From Verrucomicrobia subdivision 6 bacterium (GTDB lineage: Bacteria > Verrucomicrobiota > Verrucomicrobiia > Methylacidiphilales > Verrucolacustridaceae), in contig CAMBGW010000005.1 in the NCBI GenBank assembly GCA_945866245.1, positions 1-29,291 on the forward strand: 29,291 nt of DNA, read 5' to 3'. The translations under genes were made by a program, and so were the position numbers. The notes beneath the pieces are model-generated. The model was not told the origin of the DNA. It did no database searches and worked only from the letters and a program-made list of their open reading frames with translations. Shown here piece after piece: positions 22,732 to 29,291 of the stretch. Each line of letters begins with the position of its first letter. Position 1 is the stretch's first letter.

Positions 22732-24189
22732 ATGAGCACCGCAACCCTCGAACCCAAAACAAAACAGAGCAAAACCCAAAAACAACTTCCCGAATATAAG
22801 GTCAAGGACATCACCCTTGCCGAATTCGGTCGTAAAGAGATCGAAATTGCCGAAAAAGAGATGCCCGGATTGATGTCGATCCGCGAAAAATACGCCAAAG
22901 ACAAGCCCCTCGCTGGTGTTCGCGTCACTGGCTCCCTGCACATGACAATCCAAACGGCCGTGCTCATCGAAACCTTTGTCGACCTTGGTGCCGATGTCCG
23001 TTGGGCCAGCTGCAATATCTTCTCCACGCAAGACCAAGCCGCCGCGGCAATCGCAGCCGCCGGGATTCCCGTCTTCGCTTGGAAGGGTGAGACCCTCGAG
23101 GAGTATTGGGATTGCACTTGGAAGGCCATCCTCAACCCAGAAGGTAAAGGCCCGCAGCTCGTCATCGATGACGGTGGCGACGTCACCCTTTTTCTCCACA
23201 AAGGTTACGAACTAGAAAATGGCGACGGTTGGGTCAACACCCCAAGCTCCAGCGAGGAAGAAAAGGTCATCAAAAACCTTCTCAAAAAAGTCCATGCGGA
23301 ACATCCCAATATCTTCCACGCCCTAGTCAAGGAGTGGAAAGGAGTCGCCGAAGAAACGACCACAGGTGTGCACCGGCTCTACAAGTTGCAGGAGCTCGGC
23401 AAACTCCTCGTTCCCGCCTTTAACGTGAACGATGCTGTGACGAAATCAAAGTTTGATAACCTGTACGGCTGTCGCCACTCCCTTGTCGACGGATTAAACC
23501 GAGCCCTCGATGTGATGATCTCTGGGAAAGTTGCCGTGGTTTGCGGCTACGGAGACGTAGGCAAAGGTTCCGCCCAATCCCTCCGAGGCCAAGGCGCCCG
23601 CGTAATCGTCACCGAAATCGACCCCATCAATGCCCTCCAAGCCGCCATGGAAGGCTTTGAAGTCACTACCATCGAAGACACCCTCGGCCGAGCCGACATC
23701 TATGTGACCACCACCGGAAATAAAGATGTCATCACTCTGGATCATATGACGAAGATGAAGGACCAAGCCGTCGTCGCCAACATCGGCCACTTCGATAATG
23801 AAATCCAAGTCGATAAGCTCAACGTCCACACAGGTGTTCGCAAGGTGAACATCAAACCCCAGCTCGATAAGTACGTTTTCCCAAATGGTAGGGAACTTTA
23901 TCTCCTGGCAGAAGGACGCCTCGTCAATTTGGGCTGCGCCACAGGGCACCCCAGCTTTGTCATGAGCGCCAGCTTCTCAAACCAAACCCTCGCGGCACTC
24001 GACTTATGGAAAAACCGCACCCTCTATAAGCCGGCCGTCTATGTTCTCCCCAAAAATCTGGACGAGGAAGTCGCTCGGCTTCACCTCGAGAAAATTGGCG
24101 TGAAGTTGACCAAACTAACCAAGGATCAATCCGACTACCTTGGCATCCCCGTTGGCGGGCCTTACAAACCGTCCCACTATCGCTACTAG
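22732..24189 (+). CDS. ahcY: Adenosylhomocysteinase (SAH hydrolase)
   Basis: NAD-dependent enzyme that splits S-adenosylhomocysteine to adenosine and homocysteine, relieving product inhibition of methyltransferases. 485 residues. LAGVRVTGSLHMTIQTAVLI and VRWASCNIFSTQDQAAAAIA form the substrate domain, with ETTTGVHRLYKL and the lysine-containing PAFNVNDAVTKSKFDNLYGC (catalytic region). VAVVCGYGDVGKGSAQSLRG is the NAD Rossmann motif, and LDKYVFPNGRELYLLAEGRL with the final KPSHYRY complete the family pattern. The insertion WKAILNPEGKGPQLVIDDGG places it in the longer bacterial subtype. The last four bases (CTAG) are shared tail-to-tail with the stop codon of the exported protein on the other strand. 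Confidence 0.97.
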   Translation: MSTATLEPKTKQSKTQKQLPEYKVKDITLAEFGRKEIEIAEKEMPGLMSIREKYAKDKPLAGVRVTGSLHMTIQTAVLIETFVDLGADVRWASCNIFSTQDQAAAAIAAAGIPVFAWKGETLEEYWDCTWKAILNPEGKGPQLVIDDGGDVTLFLHKGYELENGDGWVNTPSSSEEEKVIKNLLKKVHAEHPNIFHALVKEWKGVAEETTTGVHRLYKLQELGKLLVPAFNVNDAVTKSKFDNLYGCRHSLVDGLNRALDVMISGKVAVVCGYGDVGKGSAQSLRGQGARVIVTEIDPINALQAAMEGFEVTTIEDTLGRADIYVTTTGNKDVITLDHMTKMKDQAVVANIGHFDNEIQVDKLNVHTGVRKVNIKPQLDKYVFPNGRELYLLAEGRLVNLGCATGHPSFVMSASFSNQTLAALDLWKNRTLYKPAVYVLPKNLDEEVARLHLEKIGVKLTKLTKDQSDYLGIPVGGPYKPSHYRY

Positions 24190-25067
24190 AAACGCGGCGG
24201 GGTTCTCGGGTTGGGAACATTCCAAAGATTATCGTAGGGAGAGTACCCCGCCGGTGGCGTGGCCCCCACGGTCTTCTTCGGTTCAGGTTGATTGACCAGC
24301 GGGCTGGGCTTCACCTGTGCCGTGACTTTTTTCTCGCTGCCTGGGGGCACAGAGTAAGGGTCTTGGGAAATCTGCTTGTACCCCCCCGAGGGAGACTGCG
24401 GCACCTGCCCCGCCGCATTTAATCTGGAATCGTAAGAACCGCTGGGTGGCATAATCGGCTTCGCCCCAGACTGGTAATCCTTTCCTAAGGGTCCACTGCC
24501 CTCCGGACCTGTGAAAGAGTCAAACCCCGGGTTCACTCGGCCATCTCCCGAACTCATCGAGCGTGGCTTCACCCCATCTAAACCGGTGACAGAAGGTAAC
24601 TTCGCCTCATTTTGCCGATCCACACCACGCACACTGCTTTGTGACACCGCTGGCGCACTCATCGATTCACTCCCTTTTTGCAAAGTCGCCTTCTCCTTTT
24701 TTTCTTGGGCTAACTTGTCTTGCAACTCCTTCGCCTCTTTCGACTTCTGCTCCTCCATCATAGCCATTTTTTCCTGCTCTTTTTTCTTAGACTCTTGCAT
24801 CGCTTTCATGTCATCCCCCCAATCTTGCGAAGAGGGCTTTGCCATATCCGCTGCGGGGGGGCGGGGTTGCGGAACCGAACTCGTTGGGCTTGGCTCCACA
24901 CCAGAAAGATCCGGCTTTGGATTTTCACTTTCCAACCCTTGGAGCTGCGCAGGGGCCTGCGTCGATGGTAAATCCTTCGTAGATTCTGCCGTGGCTCCCT
25001 CAAAACCTTGAGCCCAACTCATACTCGAGAAAGCAAAACCAACTAAAGCGATCGATCTCACTCTCAT
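24186..25067 (-). CDS. Exported low-complexity protein of unknown function
   Basis: 293 residues from the ATG at 25067. MRVRSIALVGFAFSSMSWAQ is a signal peptide. The mature protein is almost entirely low-complexity: Ser/Pro/Gln/Gly-rich stretches around a Lys/Glu/Gln/Met helix (about residues 95-140, for example MAMMEEQKSKEAKELQDKLA), then a Pro/Gly/Ser/Tyr-rich tail with spaced SYDSRLN, YKQISQDPYSVPPG and YSPYDNLWNVPNP. No enzyme motif is visible and I do not recognise it; a disordered envelope or spacer protein is the most that can be said. The frame continues upstream to 25094, but the promoter geometry and the signal peptide favour 25067. Its stop overlaps the ahcY stop within CTAG. Confidence 0.72.
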   Translation of the reverse strand: MRVRSIALVGFAFSSMSWAQGFEGATAESTKDLPSTQAPAQLQGLESENPKPDLSGVEPSPTSSVPQPRPPAADMAKPSSQDWGDDMKAMQESKKKEQEKMAMMEEQKSKEAKELQDKLAQEKKEKATLQKGSESMSAPAVSQSSVRGVDRQNEAKLPSVTGLDGVKPRSMSSGDGRVNPGFDSFTGPEGSGPLGKDYQSGAKPIMPPSGSYDSRLNAAGQVPQSPSGGYKQISQDPYSVPPGSEKKVTAQVKPSPLVNQPEPKKTVGATPPAGYSPYDNLWNVPNPRTPPRF

Positions 25068-25073
25068 ACGGAT

Positions 25074-25101
25074 AAAGTAATTCTCAACCCCCACTCGTCA
25101 A
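25074..25101 (-). promoter_or_regulatory. Putative leaderless promoter of the 25067 gene
   Basis: On the minus strand TTGACG (25096-25101, five of six), 16 bases, TACTTT (25074-25079), then six bases to the ATG at 25067. The alternative start at 25094 would fall inside this promoter. Confidence 0.5.
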
Positions 25102-25126
25102 TCTCGCTCCTTTGAATCCACCCGCC

Positions 25127-25132
25127 TATTCT
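25127..25132 (+). promoter_or_regulatory. Putative -10 element of the MidA-like gene
   Basis: TATTCT ends six bases before the ATG at 25139, as in the nos and IscA-like genes. The -35 region is poor, so the call rests on the hexamer and its spacing. It would exclude the upstream in-frame ATG at 25112. Confidence 0.4.
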
Positions 25133-25138
25133 TCAACA

Positions 25139-26248
25139 ATGCCCCAAACCGTGGCCTCTTTTCTCTCACATCAGATTCAAAGTCTCGGTCCGCTACGCTT
25201 TGATAAGTTCATGGATATATCTCTCTATCAACAAGATGTCGGATATTACTCATCGGGGAAAACCCGAACCGGGGCGCAAGGCGACTTTCTTACGCCTGTA
25301 TCCACAGGTCCTGTTCTCGGACAACTACTTTCTCAGCAAATCTCAGAATTCGCCAAGTTTCTCAACCATCCACCCTCTTTACATATTGTCGAACAAGGGG
25401 CCGACCGTGGTCATCTCGCCCACGACATCCTCACCTCCCTCCTGCAAGACCATCCCCACCTCAACTCCTCGCTTCAGCTTCACCTCATCGAACCCTCCCC
25501 ACCTCTTGCTCAGCAACAAAAAAAGCTACTTCAACCCCTTTTCTCTAAAATTCCTATCCATTGGCATTCCGACATCTCCTCTCTGCCAACTCAATCGAAT
25601 CCCACCTTCTTCTACTCTTGCGAACTGATCGATAGCTTTCCCGTTCGCCTCATCCGCTTTCACTCGGGCCAATGGCACGAACGCTTCGTCACCGAAACCA
25701 ACAGCCAACTCGAATGGCTCGATCAACCCGCCCCACCCGAACTTCTCCAGGAGATCTCCCACTGGTCGATTCCTGCCATCGAAGGTTTCACCGCCGAACT
25801 CCGGCCCAGCGTCTGCCCATGGATCAAACTTCTTTCTGAAAAAATTCAACAGGGAATCGTTCTCACGCTCGACTACGGTCTGCCCGCGCCCGAACTCTAC
25901 CACCCCTCCCGCTCCTCCGGCTCCCTCGTGGCTCTTCGCCACCACTCCTACTCCCCCAGTCCCCTCGCCCACCCAGGCGAGCAAGACCTCACCGCTCACG
26001 TAAATTTCACCCAACTGATCGAAGAAGGTAATAGTCTGGGTTTTCGCAGCTTTGGCCCTCGACCCTTTATGTCAGCCCTAACCCACCAAGCCACCTCCCT
26101 CCTCCGCCAAAGCTCCCCCAAGAGCGAAAAGTGGACTCGGAACTTTCAGCATCTCGTTCATCCATCATTTTTTGGGCAATCTCATCTCGCGCTTCTCCAA
26201 GCAAAAAACCTCCCCCCGACCTACCGCCCCTCCATGTTTCCGATCTAA
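25139..26248 (+). CDS. SAM-dependent methyltransferase, MidA/NDUFAF7 family (Methyltransf_28)
   Basis: 369-residue class I methyltransferase of the COG1565/DUF185 family. Its mitochondrial member NDUFAF7 methylates an arginine of complex I subunit NDUFS2; the bacterial substrate is unknown. GPLRFDKFMDISLYQQDVGYY (the phrase FM..ALY...GYY) and QGDFLTPVSTGPVLGQLLSQ open the domain as expected. The SAM loop reads LHIVEQGADRGHLAHDIL, where G-x-G-x-G is usual, so the loop is altered (EQGADRG). FFYSCELIDSFPVRLIRF and IVLTLDYGLPAPELYHPSR are the other family blocks. ATG 25139 is chosen over 25112 because the homology starts at TVASFLSHQIQSLGP. The stop overlaps that of recN by three bases tail-to-tail. 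Confidence 0.85.
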   Translation: MPQTVASFLSHQIQSLGPLRFDKFMDISLYQQDVGYYSSGKTRTGAQGDFLTPVSTGPVLGQLLSQQISEFAKFLNHPPSLHIVEQGADRGHLAHDILTSLLQDHPHLNSSLQLHLIEPSPPLAQQQKKLLQPLFSKIPIHWHSDISSLPTQSNPTFFYSCELIDSFPVRLIRFHSGQWHERFVTETNSQLEWLDQPAPPELLQEISHWSIPAIEGFTAELRPSVCPWIKLLSEKIQQGIVLTLDYGLPAPELYHPSRSSGSLVALRHHSYSPSPLAHPGEQDLTAHVNFTQLIEEGNSLGFRSFGPRPFMSALTHQATSLLRQSSPKSEKWTRNFQHLVHPSFFGQSHLALLQAKNLPPTYRPSMFPI

Positions 26249-27915
26249 ACTTTCGTCGCCTTCCCTCGCTCCATCAACTCCCTCGCCATCGCCCGCGCCG
26301 CCTTTCCCTCACCTCCCAGCATTCGACTCAGCTCTTTCTCCCGACTCTCCCCCTCCACCCGCTCCAATCTCGCAAACGTCCTGCCCTTCTCCACCGTTTT
26401 CGTGACGCAAAAATGTGCGTCCGCTGCACCCGCCACCGCTGGTAAATGCGTCAAACACAAGACTTGATGGGTTTTTCCCAATCCTGCCAAGCGCATAGCC
26501 ACCGCCTTGGCCGTTTCTCCCCCCACATTCGCATCCACCTCATCAAAAATCAAAATCGGTACCTCATCCCTCTCCGCTAAGACCGTTTTAATTCCTAACA
26601 TCACCCTCGCCAGCTCCCCACTTGAGGCGATCGCTCGCAACGGCCGTGGGGGCTCCCCAGGATTCGGCGCAAACATCATCTCCACCGTCTCTCCACCCTC
26701 CGCCCCAAGCGCCTCACTCTTCTGCACCGCCACTTCCAGCCGGCTCTGCTGAAACCCCAATCCCCGCAACTGACCCGTCACCTCCCGCGCAAAGAGAGGA
26801 GCCGCCTTGCCTCTCTCCTTACTCAACTTTCCCGCCAAAACCCGATGCGCCTCAACCGCCTTTTTCACCGCCACCGCCAACTCTCGCTCCGTCCCCTCCG
26901 CATTGGCTAACTCCCACTGCCTTTTTTTCAAATCAGCTAATTTCCCCAACGCCGCCTCCACACTTCCCCCATACTTTTTTCGCAAACTCAGAACACAATT
27001 CAAACGCGCCTCCAGCGCCGCCAATCTCTCCCCATCTAATCCCACCTCCTCCGCCCTACGCTCCCCCTCCCTGACCAACTCCCGCAAAGTCTCCACCACC
27101 ATTTCATTTTTCTCACGCAACTCCCCCGCCGCTCCATCTAACCTCTCCCATTCCATCAAACTCTTTTGTACTTTTCCCAATTTCTCCAAAACATTCTCAT
27201 CCCCGCTCTCCAAAATTCCACTCAACTCTCCGGCCAACTCCATAATCCTCCTTCCATGTCCCGCCGCCGAATGATCCCGCTCCAGCTGTTCATCCTCCCC
27301 CACCACCAGATTTGCCTCCTCCAGCTCCTTCACCTGATGATCCAGAATCTCCCGAGTCGCCCCATCCGTACCCATTAAATTTTTTCGAAACGCCTCCTGC
27401 GCCTCTTCCGACTCCCTTTTCGCTCGCCACGCTTGTCGCACTTCCCCCACCAACTTTTCCAACCCGCCAAAACCATCCAGTGCACCCCTCTGCGCCGCAG
27501 GCGAAAGCAAAGTCTGGTGATCGTGCGGCCCATGCAAATCCACCAGCCGATCCCCCAACTCCTTCAGCACCGCCAAAGTCACCGCCGAACCATTTAAAAA
27601 TTGTCGCCCCGCCCCCGTGCTCCCTACCTGCCTCTGAATAATCAACGTCCCCTCCCCATCCGCCTCAATTCCTTTTCCCTCTAACCAATCCCGAAATCTC
27701 TCCGCCCCCCCCAACTCCCCTTCCACCAGACACCCCTCCGCCCCCGTCCTCACCAACCCCCGGTCCGCCCGCTCCCCCAACAGCAGCAAAAATGCATCCA
27801 CTAAAATTGATTTCCCCGCCCCCGTCTCACCCGTCAAAGCATTAAAACCCTTGCCCAACTCCCAAGTCAGCTCCTCGACCACTGCCAAATTCCGAATCCG
27901 TAATCGCCTCAACAT
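26245..27915 (-). CDS. recN: DNA repair protein RecN
   Basis: SMC-like ATPase of double-strand break repair, 556 residues. MLRRLRIRNLAVVEELTWEL is the RecN N-terminus, Walker A is GETGAGKS at residues 29-36, LVDLHGPHDHQTLL is the conserved RecN segment, the central part is a long coiled coil (about 150-350), the signature is IASSGELARVMLGIKT and Walker B is ILIFDEVDANVGG, followed by QVLCLTHLPAVAGAADAHF. All ATPase elements are intact. Recombinational repair genes of this type are commonly LexA-controlled; a perfect inverted repeat lies 28 bases upstream (27944-27969), but whether it is an SOS box here is unknown. The gene is divergent from the metallo-hydrolase. Confidence 0.95.
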   Translation of the reverse strand: MLRRLRIRNLAVVEELTWELGKGFNALTGETGAGKSILVDAFLLLLGERADRGLVRTGAEGCLVEGELGGAERFRDWLEGKGIEADGEGTLIIQRQVGSTGAGRQFLNGSAVTLAVLKELGDRLVDLHGPHDHQTLLSPAAQRGALDGFGGLEKLVGEVRQAWRAKRESEEAQEAFRKNLMGTDGATREILDHQVKELEEANLVVGEDEQLERDHSAAGHGRRIMELAGELSGILESGDENVLEKLGKVQKSLMEWERLDGAAGELREKNEMVVETLRELVREGERRAEEVGLDGERLAALEARLNCVLSLRKKYGGSVEAALGKLADLKKRQWELANAEGTERELAVAVKKAVEAHRVLAGKLSKERGKAAPLFAREVTGQLRGLGFQQSRLEVAVQKSEALGAEGGETVEMMFAPNPGEPPRPLRAIASSGELARVMLGIKTVLAERDEVPILIFDEVDANVGGETAKAVAMRLAGLGKTHQVLCLTHLPAVAGAADAHFCVTKTVEKGRTFARLERVEGESREKELSRMLGGEGKAARAMARELMERGKATKV

Positions 27916-27943
27916 GATTCGCCATAGATAGCAGAAGACGCAC

Positions 27944-27969
27944 GGAAGATAGGCAAAATCTTATCTTCC
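27944..27969. promoter_or_regulatory. Inverted repeat between recN and the metallo-hydrolase gene
   Basis: GGAAGATA (27944-27951) and TATCTTCC (27962-27969) are perfect eight-base inverted arms separated by ten bases. The repeat lies between two divergent starts, close to where the recN -35 would fall, and without a T-run suited to termination. An operator is the best guess, for recN, for the hydrolase, or for both. Confidence 0.45.
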
Positions 27970-28033
27970 TCACCCCGCCCTCCCCACTCCAATGCAGGTT
28001 CGCCACACGCCCCACCCAACGCTATCAGAATCT

Positions 28034-28807
28034 ATGCGCCTCACCTTTTTAGGCACCGGAACTTCCCAGGGCGTTCCCCTCCTCACCTGCTCCTGCCGCG
28101 TCTGCACCTCCCCCGACCCACGCGATCGCCGATTTCGCTCCTCCATTTGGATCGAAGAAGGCCCCCTCAGCCTAATCATCGATACCTCCCCCGATTTTCG
28201 CTCTCAAGCCCTCCGCGCCTCCATCCCACACCTCGATGCTGTCCTCTACACCCATAGCCATGCAGACCACATCGCAGGATTCGACGACCTACGCTCCTAC
28301 TCCGTGAAAAATGGAAACCGCATCCCCATCTACGCCGATCCCTTCACTCTCTCCCGCCTCGAAAAAGCTTTCGACTACGCCTTCGACCTCAAAGTCCGCA
28401 GCCCCGCTTACGTCTGCCCAGAGCCGCACCCCATCACAGGCCCTTTCTCTCTCGGTCCCCTAACCTTCACTCCCCTGCCCGTACCTCACGGTCGCATCAC
28501 CACCACCGGATTCCGCGTCGACCTCCAGAACCAACCCCGCCTCGTCTACCTACCCGACTGCGCCGCTGTTCCCCAAGAAATCCGAAATCTGATCCGCAAA
28601 ATTCCCACCCTCATCATCGACGGCCTCCGCGAAGATCCTCACCCCACCCATCTCACCATCGCCCAAGCCATCGAAATTTCCCAAGATATCCAAGCAGGCC
28701 AAACCTGGCTCACCCATCTAACCCACCAAACTCTCCACGCCGAACGGGACGCCACTCTCCCCCCATCCGTCCGTCTCGCCTACGACTCCCTCCAGCTCAC
28801 GCTCTAA
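28034..28807 (+). CDS. Metallo-beta-lactamase-fold hydrolase, PhnP-like
   Basis: 257-residue MBL-fold protein. The start RLTFLGTGTSQGVP, then LTCSCRVCTSPDPRDRRFRS (the paired Cys-x-Cys motif and DPRD of the PhnP-like group), LIIDTSPDFRSQALRAS and the metal motif THSHADHIAGFDDLRSYS with H-x-H-x-D-H at 74-79. Later ligands are in LPVPHGRITTTGFRV and LVYLPDCAAVPQE, and the C-terminus DGLREDPHPTHLTIAQAIEI matches the same group. PhnP itself is a phosphodiesterase acting on cyclic phosphates; without a phn operon nearby, the substrate here is unknown. ATG 28034 is chosen because the first beta strand starts there; the in-frame ATG at 27992 would add 14 unlikely residues. Confidence 0.9.
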   Translation: MRLTFLGTGTSQGVPLLTCSCRVCTSPDPRDRRFRSSIWIEEGPLSLIIDTSPDFRSQALRASIPHLDAVLYTHSHADHIAGFDDLRSYSVKNGNRIPIYADPFTLSRLEKAFDYAFDLKVRSPAYVCPEPHPITGPFSLGPLTFTPLPVPHGRITTTGFRVDLQNQPRLVYLPDCAAVPQEIRNLIRKIPTLIIDGLREDPHPTHLTIAQAIEISQDIQAGQTWLTHLTHQTLHAERDATLPPSVRLAYDSLQLTL

Positions 28808-28845
28808 TCTTCTCTCCTCACCCTTTTTTCTCTACCTTCGAATCC

Positions 28846-29291
28846 ATGTTTCGTTTCCTTACCCTGCTCGTTTCCCTCCTCTGGATATCTCCTCTCTTTT
28901 CCACCCAAGCCGAACCCACCCCTACCGCCGAATCCCAAACGGCTGACCTCGCTGCCCACACGGTCGTGGTCTACAACCGGGCCGACCCTGATTCCCAATC
29001 CCTTGCCGAAACCTACGCCAAAGCTCGCTCCATCCCGCCTGACCGACTTCTCGGAATCGAATGCCCCATCACCGAAGAAATCACCCGCATCGAATTCGAA
29101 ACAAAGATCCGTGAGCCCTTAGACCAAATCTTCGTCTCCCGCGGCTGGCTGAAACGCAGCGAAACAATTCTCCCCAACCCCATCCTTGGCCTGCCCGACA
29201 ATCTTCCCATCCAACAGTCACAAGATAATCCCATCTGGATCATGGTTCTCATGCGGGGTGTCCCTCTCAAAATCGCAGAAGATCCCACCGT
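28846..29291 (+). CDS. TIGR03790-family exported protein (partial, 3' end off window)
   Basis: The frame is open from ATG 28846 to the window edge (148 complete codons), so the gene is cut. MFRFLTLLVSLLWISPLFS is a signal peptide. The mature part has HTVVVYNRADPDSQSLAETY, AKARSIPPDRLLGIECP, TEEITRIEFETKIREPLDQI and MVLMRGVPLKIAEDP, which together match the N-terminal third of the TIGR03790 family: V-V-Y-N.....S..LA..Y...R.IP, then the E.I.R..F...I..P and the RGVPLKI phrase. The function of that family is unknown; I associate it mainly with Planctomycetes and Verrucomicrobia. It lies 38 bases after the hydrolase gene. A -10-like TACCTT is found seven bases before the ATG. Confidence 0.85.
   Translation, partial: MFRFLTLLVSLLWISPLFSTQAEPTPTAESQTADLAAHTVVVYNRADPDSQSLAETYAKARSIPPDRLLGIECPITEEITRIEFETKIREPLDQIFVSRGWLKRSETILPNPILGLPDNLPIQQSQDNPIWIMVLMRGVPLKIAEDPT

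Noticed and set aside
1..29291. Mobile elements, CRISPR arrays, toxin-antitoxin or defence islands
   Set aside because: No transposase, integrase, recombinase, spaced direct repeats, cas genes or small two-gene toxin modules were seen on either strand.

Overview
The window is gene-dense bacterial chromosome with one tRNA and no insertion sequence, prophage or CRISPR array. A PVC-group bacterium, most likely Verrucomicrobiota, is the best guess. The reasons are a TIGR03790-type secreted protein at the right edge, several secreted or membrane proteins with no recognisable E. coli-type homologue, an ArsR-methyltransferase gene facing metK-ahcY, and a tRNA gene without an encoded CCA. This assignment is inference; no 16S or other decisive marker is present. 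The + strand is strikingly C-rich and G-poor through almost the whole window whichever strand carries the gene, so + strand proteins are rich in Pro/Ser/Leu/Thr and minus-strand proteins in Gly/Glu/Val.

Layout. 30-3755: a bacterial nitric oxide synthase oxygenase, a DUF3108 exported protein, tsaB (t6A tRNA modification) and alr (alanine racemase). 3704-6730: a large unrecognised membrane protein whose last 114 codons may be a separately translated gene, then an unrecognised membrane-anchored coiled-coil protein. 6779-9640: phoH, a shortened PgpH-type HD hydrolase and ybeY, joined by overlaps. 9698-10585 (-): exported beta-rich protein of unknown role. 10628-11539: OGG1-type 8-oxoguanine glycosylase, overlapping tail-to-tail with a CPA2 cation/proton antiporter (11462-13486, -). 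13589-14612: an IscA-type protein and a membrane protein with faint Mpv17/PMP22 resemblance. 14663-20173: a complete five-gene peptide-type ABC importer (binding protein, two permeases, two ATPases), followed by a structured RNA-like element. 20387-20468 (-): tRNA-Leu(CAG). 20521-24189: ArsR-methyltransferase regulator divergent from metK-ahcY, the SAM/SAH part of the methyl cycle. 24186-25067 (-): exported low-complexity protein. 25139-26248: MidA-type methyltransferase. 26245-27915 (-): recN. 28034-28807: PhnP-like metallo-hydrolase. 28846-end: TIGR03790 protein, cut by the window edge.

Two themes stand out. First, almost no gene has a Shine-Dalgarno sequence, while several genes that open transcription units have a -10-like hexamer exactly six bases before the ATG (nos, iscA-like, metK, the 25067 gene, the MidA-like gene and, more weakly, arsR and the antiporter). 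This is the signature of leaderless mRNAs. Second, the nitric oxide synthase is unexpected in this kind of organism and has no reductase partner in view.
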